From Fremontodendron californicum (Eukaryota; Streptophyta; Magnoliopsida; Malvales; Malvaceae): a stretch of DNA of 64,000 bases. Below the pieces are notes generated by a model that was not told the DNA's origin, did not search any database, and saw only the letters and a program-made list of their open reading frames with translations. Positions 55,701 to 64,000 of this stretch are shown piece after piece (the stretch's first letter is position 1; every line of letters begins with the position of its first letter). The translations under genes and the position numbers were made by a program. The stretch is from contig JAULJL010000048.1 in the NCBI GenBank assembly GCA_030761205.1, positions 1,488,001 to 1,552,000 on the forward strand. Direction: 5' to 3'.

Positions 55701-57431
55701 GAATTTCACGATTTTTTTCTGGGAGATTATCCTTTGTCAAAATGTGTTTAAGCCAATTTTTTTCCATACAGTTTTACATGTTATGAGTCTCCGGTATTTA
55801 TTTTTAGATTTGTTTTTTGAAATTTTAAAAATAGGTTAAAAAATCATATTTTAAAACTGGACAGTAGAGTCAGATTTGAATTCAAAGGAAAAATAAAATT
55901 TTTTGTTTTGTTTTGGCTAAGGCATTAAGAGAGGGCTGATTAGGAACCTTAGCTATTATCCTAGGTTGATTTCCAAACCATTTTAATCTTTAAAAATAAT
56001 TTTATAAAGCTCGGGTCAAGGGAATTTTAAGTCCGGGTTTTAAAGTTAGGAAAATAAAAACATTTTAAAAAAGGGAATTCAGCCATGAATTATTTTTATC
56101 CAAGATTTTTAAAATTGTTTTCAACCAATCACAAAGTATTTTGATTTTTTAGAAAATTTAATTTGATGTCTTTTCCTAAGGTAGTCGGATATCTTTTTAG
56201 GTATACGAATTTTCTTATTTAAAGGAAAAAATACGCTTTCATGCATTGCATTTTCCATGTTCATGCATACTATATAATATATGATTTTTGCTATGATAAT
56301 TTCTATGGTAATGTCATTATTTTGAATTATGTTTTATGGTGTTATATTGTTTGTTATATGGTTGTGAATATTTTATGTTATTCTATACTTTTTATTTAGT
56401 CATTTATTTTTGTCATATCATTTAGCATTTACTATGTTCATGCATTATTATTTTTATTTTCATGCATATTCCATGATAACATTATTTTATGTTACATATC
56501 ATTTCATGTCATTTTAATTAATTCATTTCATTTAGAATATATTATGTTATTTAGGACATATCATTTCATTTAGAATGTATTATGTCACTTAGATTATATC
56601 ATTTCATTTCGAATATATTATGCCACTTAGGTTATACTATGTCATTTAGAATATATTATGACACTTAGGTTATATTAATTCATTTAGATTATTTCATATA
56701 ATTTAGATTATACCATGTCACACATTTTTATATTCATATTTTTAAATATGTTTTAAAATAAGACAATGACTTTCAATAAAATAAAAATATTATCGAGTTA
56801 AAATAATTCATGAGTTCTCTGCCGGGTTTGCTGGAGAGAATATCATCAATTATCATTAATACGAAATATCTTCTTTAAAACGAGAATGATTCAGATTTTT
56901 TTTAATAAATAAAATTTTTTATATTTTGCCGAATTTTTGGGGAATATAGGAAAATTTTTGAATTAATAAATTCTGAATCATTTTAAATAAAAAATGGAAT
57001 TATTTTTCTTTAAATTGGGAATTAATTTGAATAAATTTAAAACCAACTTTTTACCGAGACTTGAGATAACACACGATTAATAAATTACCGTTTTATACGG
57101 GCATTGTGGGGGTGCTAATCCTTCCCCGCACGTAACCGAGTCCCGAACCTGCTTCTTTGATTTTCTATGGTTTAAAAACGCAGACTTAAAATTGGTTTTA
57201 AAAATATTTTAATTAATTTTAAAATATTTTACAAAACTGGTTTTAATAGGTGGTCGATCACACCTAGCCAAAAAAGATTGGTGGCGATTCCATATCTTTT
57301 TCGAGGTCATTTTCAAACCCTCATTTTATTTCAAGAGGAATGAAGTCTTCTTTTCCTTTATTTTTCTAATGTCACGCTTAACGAGTAATAAAGTCTCGCG
57401 ATGAGACTTGTTATTTTTTTAGGTTGCGACA
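52790..57431 (+). mobile_element. 5' LTR of element B
   Basis: It ends GGTTGCGACA at 57431, directly before the primer-binding region. Parts match the LTR relic at 21901-24660 (its last ~250 bp) and, inverted, 63100-64000. The start is placed only roughly: TGTAGGTATC near 52793 is a candidate. If correct the LTR is about 4.6 kb, within the range of Ogre-like elements. ORFs inside (for example near 54000 and 55050) have no recognisable product. Confidence 0.6.
53575..53960 (+). repeat. Tandem repeats, 2-3 copies of a roughly 170-180 bp unit, in the LTR
   Basis: Units share AGCAAATGAGCT.AAAAA, ACTTTCAGATCTCA, TTTGGAAGAGATTG and GGAG.TCGTTTG..AAATG. The third copy is truncated. Confidence 0.8.
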
Positions 57432-57453
57432 GTTTGGTGACTCCGCTGGGGAT
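57432..57453 (+). other. Primer-binding region of element B
   Basis: GTTTGGTGACTCCGCTGGGG follows the LTR end after one or two bases, a sequence characteristic of Ogre/Tat elements. The exact tRNA was not determined. Confidence 0.65.
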
Positions 57454-59700
57454 ATTAGAGAGTCAGGCCTAGAATTAGTCGTGTGTTATCAAAGTCTCGA
57501 TTTTTGGTGGTTTATCCGATATTTAATTTTAATTCCCACATTTTTTTTTAAAATAAAGGAGAATTTTGAAAATAATAAAATGTTTTAAATATGTTCATAT
57601 TCATTCACATGCATTTTATTTGTTTTCTAGTTATTTAATGTTGTAAATTACTATTGCATTCTTGTTGGTTAATGTGTTACAGTATTCTTGATCTTTGTTT
57701 TAATAAACTGTTAAGGTATTTAGAATAACGAGTGTAGAATAAGTGGTGAAAGGTTTGTTGTTCCTCCTCACACACTACACGTGCATTTTGCATAACATGA
57801 GCTCTCTACCCGGGTTCCGTTCTTTTATGTTGAAGTAAAGTACCTAAGCTTCGTGTGGCAATAGCCTCCGCATAAGCTAGCGAAACACTTTCAGAGTATC
57901 AGATTACCTACGCTTCGTGTGGCAATAGCCTCCTCATAAGCCGAGGAAATGAACTATAACGTATTGAACCCGTTTTTTTTCGAGTGCCTTACTAGCCTTC
58001 ACCGACGACAGTGAGGAACAATTCGAGGCCTTTAGAACCGATTCACCCTCATATAGTGAACCTAGGCGAAGTCATGCCGGATTTTCGTTATATCGGAGTT
58101 AGGAACACATAGAGGGACATTTCTGACCTTTTGTTATTTTACATTCTGAATAAGTATTATAGATTGGGCAACGATGTACGTACATTGCCCGTAATAAGTA
58201 TAATACCTTGCCCTGAAAGCATCGTGATGCCTAAATAAGTAGATACTGTTGGGCAAGTGTTCACTAACTTTTTGAAATTGAAAATATATCTTCTTCAAAT
58301 ATTTTTGCATTTTGCACATTTCATGCATGTGTGAATAGAGCATGTACATTTATGGTTGTATTGTTGGTTTCATTTTTTTGCAATAAACGGATGATGATAA
58401 TAATCTTATTTGATGATTTCATAAAACCGGTAGTGTTACATGAACATTTGGATATTTTAACATAGTAGGATCCACTACCCCGAAATTCTTTTGAAAATAA
58501 TATGTTTGGCTTTTCATAGAGAAAATATGTTTAAAAAATCATAGATTAAATTTAGAGGCAAATCTTGCATAATGAGATTTTTGAATAATCAAGATTTAGG
58601 TCCCACCAATTATGTGTAATCATTGATTAATTTCTTTGTATATACCTTTGTGTTAATTCATTTATTCTTTACATGTATCATTTTGACATCATGTTATAGT
58701 TATAGCATGCATGGTCATTCATTGTAGAATACGTTTATCATATGCATGGTCATTATTTATATATACCTGTGCATCAATTTATTCATTCTTTACATGCATC
58801 ATGTTGGCATCAGGTTGTATTCATGCATTCATAGTCAGCATGATTTTTCTGTATATATCCATGAATTAATTTGCTTATTCTTTACATACACCATGTCAGC
58901 ATTAGGTCGCATTCATGACAAACATAGTCAGCGTGATTTCTCTGTATATGTTCATGCATTAATTTGATTACTCTTTACATGCATTGATTTGTTTATATAA
59001 ATCTTGTTGACATCGGGTTGCATTCATGGCATACATAGTCATCATGATATGCTCATGCATTAATCTGCCATATTAACATCAGGATGCATTCATGACACAC
59101 ATGGTCGGCATGATTTTCTTTGTATATACTCTATGTCAATCATTCATTGTTTACATGCATCATAATTGACATCGTGTTGCATTCATAGTGTATATGATCA
59201 TTCATTGGAAAATACACTGAAATATGCATGGTCATTCATTGCATATATCCATGCGTTGATTTGTTTATTCTTTGCTTGCATCATGTTGGCATCGTGATTG
59301 CATTTATTACATACATGGTCAGCATGTCTCCACTGTATATGTCCGTACATCACATTGTTTATGTTTCACGGGCATCAAATTGCATCATGGCTCATTCATC
59401 ACGATACGCATTTGAAGGGATAAAATGGAAGTTGGGTTGGTTTTAGGAGTCTTTGAAAGAATTTCCATTTCAAATCAAAGGTATAAGAAGTACTGAGTAC
59501 CTTTTCAATAACAGGCTAGAGTTATGGAGAATGAACAAGTTGCCCGAAGGAAAGAATGGAAAGGGCACAGGGAGAATTGCTAGAGAAATTAGCAAAATCT
59601 GAAACAGAATCTAAGGATCAGAACCTAATCAAGGGAAAGGGATACACGAAAACTTTGCCGCTAGAGAAAGGTTAGAGGCACAAAAGGGTTAGAGTAACGT
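57454..59700 (+). other. Leader region of element B with two tandem arrays
   Basis: A 59-bp repeat (CGTGTGGCAATAGCCTCC and CATAAGC) occurs twice at 57845-57950. From about 58610 to 59390 seven or eight degenerate 90-110 bp units carry GCATGGTCATTCATT, TTTATTCTTTACATGCATCA and TGTTGGCATC.GG. No gene; ORFs here follow the repeats. Confidence 0.75.
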
Positions 59701-59701
59701 C

Positions 59702-61007
59702 ATGATGTTGGATGGCCAGAACACAGTTAACCCTAGCAATACCCTGAACTTAGACGACCTAGATGAACAGGAAAAGTTGAAAATGGTTGAGTCAAATATG
59801 GCTGAGTTGACAAATTCCCGAGGGAAATATCAGTTGTTAGATGAAAGGCTCCGAGCAGTAGAAAATACAGATGTATTCGGGAGTATAGATGCGAAAGAAC
59901 GATGCTTGGTCCTCGATTTAGTCATTCCTCCTAAATTCAAGGTTCCTGGCTTTGTGAAATATGATGGGACGACTGATCTGTCAGCTCACATCACTATATT
60001 CTACCGAAAGATGACGAGTCATATAGATAGTGATAAGCTTTTGATCCACTGTTTTCAGGATAGCCTCAGCGAGTCCGCAATTAGGTGGTATAGTCAGTTG
60101 AGTAAAGATCAGATTCGCTGTTGGAATGATTTGGCTAGGGCTTTTCTAAACCAGTACAACATATGCAGATATGATGCCTGACCGTCTCACCTTGCAAAAT
60201 ATGGAGAAAAAGGTCACTAAAAGCTTCAAAGAGTATGCTCAGAGGTAGAGGAACATGTCCACTCAAGTACAACCGCCCCTGACTTAGAAGGAAACCATTG
60301 TCCTTTTTGTGAATACACTACAGGCGCCGTACTATGATAGACTTTTCGGCAACACCACGAAGAAATTTTTGGACATGGTAATCTTCGAGGAAATGATTGA
60401 AAATGCTATCAAGGCTGGGAAACTCGAAGGAGGTCAAACATTTAATGCAGAGAGAAACAGGACACCCAAAAAGAAAGAGGAAGATGTCCAAGCTATGAGA
60501 GACTTTTCCCTGTACATTCTGGCTACTTCATACCAACAACCCTGTCCTTCTATGAACTATGTATCCTAGGGTTCATACTTATACCCGATGGCCCCTCAGA
60601 ATCCAATAAATTTTCAACCTTTTGTCAGCCAAAGGAAATCGAAGAATATCCGAAAAAGAGATTAGTTTGAGCCATTCCCCATGTCTTACTCTGAACTATT
60701 GCCCCAGCTGGTCGAAGAGCAACTCCTCACTAAAATTCTAGTGGAGCCTATGCAACCCCCATATCCGAGATGGTATGACGAGAATGCATATTGTGATTAT
60801 CATTATGGGATTCGGGGACATTTCATAGAAAATTGCTTATGTCTGAAACGGAAGGTTCAAGCACTCATCAATAAACGACAGTTAGATTTAGGGAAGAAAA
60901 AAAGGCCAGACAGCGTGGAAAATCTACTTAATGGGAATGATGAGACCATTGTGGATGTCATAATTGGGGAAGAAGATGGAAAGGTCGAAAAGAGTACCGA
61001 GGAATAG
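59702..61007 (+). pseudogene. gag remnant of element B
   Basis: The frame from 59702 covers a coiled N-terminus (DLDEQEKLKMVESNMAEL) and the capsid-like gag domain (PPKFKVPGFVKYDGTTDLSA, then FQDSLSESAIRWYSQL). A frameshift occurs near 60175. The next frame continues (FKEYAQR, TLQAPYYDRLFGN) with in-frame stops at 60246, 60285, 60567 and 60664, and reaches a Cys/His segment CDYHYGIRGHFIENC followed by LKRKVQALI, which is the usual C-terminal zinc-knuckle-like part of Tat gag. It ends at 61007 with no protease or RT behind it. Not functional. Confidence 0.85.
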
Positions 61008-63099
61008 CCAGTTTGAATTAGGGAGAACATGTCAAGAGGGAGTTTTTATGCATGTGGTTTTATACCTCATGATGAGAACACTTGTCTTATGTTAACATCC
61101 ATATGAAATAAATGAATTTTGAATGCTTTTATGGTTGTTGTGTTTTAACAATAATTTGAATGTGCAAAAACAAGAATTAAGGAAGTTCTAATAATGGATA
61201 GTCTCGAGAATATTGATGATCATTATTAGAAATGACCCAATACTTTCCCTCTCTCTTTTGGGTTTTCCTATACCTAAATCCCTTAAACCAAGACCACTTG
61301 AAAGACCTAATGCTTCAAGGAATATGAATAAATTAAATTTCATAAACCATTGTCATTACAAAATAAGCAAAGATGTAGATCCTAGTCTAGACTATGAATA
61401 AAGGAACGAACTTTTTGAAAAAATTTTGAATTCCTTAAAAATTAAACAAATGAGACATTCTTTCAAGAATCTAGATCAAGGTAATTTGGTATGTGTCAAG
61501 GTTGTGTCAAAACCATTCATGTCATTTCCAACAACCACAAAACACTAATTGCCCAAACATCACTTCATGATTGACACCTTGGGGTACAATGATTAAACTA
61601 GATTATCCCATATCCCGGAGAAAACTCATTTTTGGGACATATTTTCCTTATCTCTTCAAAGAATTCAGAATTGAAATTTAGCCTTTTCAGTGGAAACCTA
61701 GACTTGCGATGTTCCTCGTAATGATAAAAGTTCTCATTGTTAATCAAATTGGGGCATCATATGTAGAAATGATGGATACATAGTGAATAAGGATAGAACT
61801 AATGCCTAAATCATTGGAGGCATGCAAAGACAAAACAAGAGAGAGAAAAATTGTGATATCATGCATATGAGAATTCGGATGATTCCGAAGTGCAAAATGA
61901 AAATTTGAATATCTATTCCCCTTGAGGATTGCTTTTCCATGAGAATATTTGTGCTTGATATGATGAATGACCACATTTCATATCCCTTTCACAAAAATTT
62001 TTTATCCATAGTCACCCCTTTTGAGCTTAAAGATTTTTTTTTTTGAACCCTGATCAAGGATCACCCTTTACACTGAGGGAAAAATGCGAGGAAAGATATT
62101 TTTAAAGATCATTGAGAAATGAGTTCGAAGACAGATACCAAGCAAATTGAGCTCCAAAATGAATATGGGCTCACTCTGTCGAAATGAAGGAAAAGGAAAA
62201 GAAAAAAATGGCGAAATAGAAGCCAAGAACAAAACAAAAGAAAAAGAAAAAGTGTGAAAAAGTATGGCAAATGAAAGCCAAAAACAAAGAAGAAAAGAAG
62301 CAAAACTCAAAGTAACAAGAAAAGAAAAGTCCAGAAGGGACAAATGCCTCAAAATGGAATCCTCCTGAAGAAATGATCCTTGATCTGATTACCCTCAAAC
62401 ACATATTTTGGGCATATTTATCCTTTCTTTTTGAACCCCGAGCCATGGCCTACATTATGTGCTTTAAAAGTCCATTTTGATCAAGCATGAATATTTAATT
62501 TGAAGGGTTTTTCCTCAGATTTTATCCCATCTCATCGAATTATTATTTCATTAAGGAAAAATTTAGAATTCTCAAGTGCATGATAAAACAATAAAAAAAA
62601 AATGGAAAGAATGTGACTTTAGGGCAAAACCCAAAAATAGACGGTCTAGAGTAAAATGGGAATTTCTGATGCCATTTATGTTAGTACCGATACTACAAAA
62701 AAAGAAGGTCATCTTGAAGAAATCGAGGAACATCTAAGAATTCCTGAACCTCCTAAACTGTTGACTCTCATTTGGAGGATTGATTTCAAAAACTGAAACT
62801 TTTTTCCCTCCATGATTAAACTTTTCAATTTAAACATCCCGACCAATCTTGACGCTTATTGAAATGTCTTGATATGGAAACTAAAAGAATGTTGAATTTG
62901 TTTGGTTATCACTGAATTCATGATTTATAAAACCTATTCATTTTGTGAGTCTAGAAGGGGCATACATTTTTTTATGAAGTTTTTCCTGGAAAAACCAAAA
63001 TCTTGTTGTACCAAGTCTTGTCAATTCAAGTTGAAAAACCCAATTGACATTTAGAAAATTTCTAACAGTGATTATCAGCCATCTCAAAAACAAGAGGAG
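61008..63099 (+). other. 3' internal noncoding region of element B
   Basis: No pol domain was recognised on either strand. The sequence contains words seen in the 3' noncoding parts of Ogre-like elements (GAACCCCGAGCCATGGCCTA near 62435) and purine-rich stretches at 62180-62340 that give spurious minus-strand Phe/Ser-rich ORFs. Confidence 0.5.
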
Positions 63100-64000
63100 A
63101 AAAAAAATTTCAAGAGCTTTTACAAGAAAGAATGAAGAAGAACTTGAAGAAGAATATTAAAAACACCTATTTTAAAAGAAAAATCAAAAGAAACTCACCA
63201 AAATAGTAATCAAAACAACAAATCAAGAATGGAAAATCAAAGAAAGTGCAAGAGTATGGTGCTTAAAGCAACCTCTAGAAGCTATCTTTCAAGATTTTTC
63301 TCTTCTAATTTTTTTTTCTTTTCTAAACTTTTCTTTTTGCCTTTCAACAATGGAGAGAAAAATCAGCGAAAACCAAGAGAGAATAGAGAGTGAATAGCTG
63401 AAAATGAAAGAGAGAGTCCCCTTTCTTTAGTGTGGCCGAATGTCCTCACCCTAGGCTAGGATGTTGTCATTTTTCATTCAACCAATTTCCATCCAAAGGC
63501 TATTGATCCAAGATGTTTAAAACATGAAATTATCACCCTTAGATTAGGCCATTAGCTATCCACAGTTATAGCTGTTCAAGAATCTTAAGTCATTATGTTG
63601 ACACTCTTCCTCTTCATGCATTGGTCATTGTGGCTTATTTGCAAAAACTTGATAAAAAAATAACTAATTTCCTCTTTATTGTTGGCCTTTTAATTTAAAA
63701 ATCAGAAACTATCTACCTATCCTTGGGCCTTGGCCGGCTAGCCCCTTTTCTTCCAGCCCATGTTTCATTTTTTAAAAGGCAAGAAAAACCTTTTTCGGTT
63801 TCTTGGGTAAAATGACCTTTTTGCCCCCCGAACATAAATAAATGACAAACAGACTCCAAATTCAAATTTTATTTTTTCAATACTTTCAAAATAATAAAAA
63901 AATTGAATTTTGCAAGTTTTCAAAATTTTCAATTTGCTATTTATTTGGATTTTTTCTTCCAAAATTGCCTTTTTATGCCCCCAAACTTTACCCTTTTTTA
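63100..64000 (-). mobile_element. Inverted LTR fragment related to the LTR of element B
   Basis: The complement matches 53900-54600 in order: TTCGGGGGGC.AAAA.GTCATTT, GAAACCGAA, ATGGGCTGGA, GACCAATGCATGAAGAGGA, ATCTTGGAT..A.AGCCTTTGGAT, AAATTGGTT and CATTCGGCCA, followed by an AGAGAGAAAA-type purine tract. It continues beyond the window. Divergence indicates a separate, related copy rather than the partner LTR of element B. Confidence 0.75.

Larger units (their letters stand above)
52790..64000 (+). mobile_element. Element B: Ogre/Tat-type retrotransposon with gag but no pol
   Basis: Order on the + strand: long LTR ending at 57431, primer-binding region, repeat-rich leader, degenerate gag (59702-61007), then noncoding sequence with no RT, RNase H or integrase. 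Length of LTR and leader, TTTGGTGACTCCGCTGGGGA after the LTR and the gag type are those of the Ogre/Tat group. The left border is uncertain. The expected same-orientation 3' LTR is not seen before the window ends; instead the last kilobase resembles the LTR in inverted orientation. Confidence 0.75.

Noticed and set aside
1..64000. tRNA, rRNA or snRNA genes
   Set aside because: I looked for B-box-like GGTTCGANNCC with matching stems and for conserved rRNA/snRNA cores and found none convincing; a covariance-model scan would be decisive.

Overview
This is nuclear DNA from a flowering plant, most likely a eudicot. Genes have short exons and AT-rich introns with GT/AG borders, the four host genes are plant versions of conserved eukaryotic genes, and the repeats are typical plant families: Ty3/gypsy of the Tat/Ogre lineage, Ty1/copia, Mutator-like, hAT-like and Tourist-like elements. 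Nothing bacterial or organellar was seen. The species cannot be named from sequence alone.

Layout. 0-11 kb is a decayed Tat-lineage Ty3/gypsy element on the + strand. It has reverse transcriptase, two RNase H domains and integrase, then a long antisense plant-mobile-domain (PMD) ORF, a patch of captured host-gene fragments and a 3' LTR with a minisatellite. Another family's LTR interrupts its 5' side (1-787). 11-17.6 kb is AT-rich debris holding a fold-back element (12.26-14.43 kb) that contains a complete solo LTR with a perfect 5-bp target duplication, a small inverted-repeat element and degenerate repeats. 17.7-21.9 kb is an antisense Ty1/copia remnant that has lost its reverse transcriptase and carries about 20 copies of a 36-bp in-frame repeat. 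21.9-24.7 kb is an Ogre/Tat-type LTR relic, itself interrupted by a GC-rich 503-bp hAT-like MITE with a perfect 8-bp target duplication.

26.2-50.3 kb is a gene island. A MED26-like transcription subunit (+) and xylose isomerase (-) converge tail to tail. A Mutator-like element carrying a decayed PMD gene (36.46-39.81 kb) separates them from a second convergent pair: UTP18 (+), a ribosome-biogenesis WD40 protein, and INTS9 (-), an Integrator subunit. I could build full exon models with continuous reading frames for all four: 332, 482, 563 and 690 residues. Six copies of one roughly 185-bp MITE family lie in introns or gene-flanking DNA of this island; I saw none in the flanking retrotransposon blocks.

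50.8-51.8 kb is an AT-rich inverted-repeat element. From about 52.8 kb to the end lies an Ogre/Tat-type element with a multi-kilobase LTR, a primer-binding region, a repeat-rich leader and a broken gag but no recognisable pol. The last kilobase is related LTR sequence in inverted orientation.

The host genes do not form a pathway, but MED26, INTS9 and UTP18 all belong to nuclear RNA synthesis or processing. I found no convincing new defence or regulatory system. The most unusual items are the captured chimeric gene patch inside the Tat element, PMD genes carried by two unrelated transposon classes in one window, and the preference of one MITE family for the gene island.
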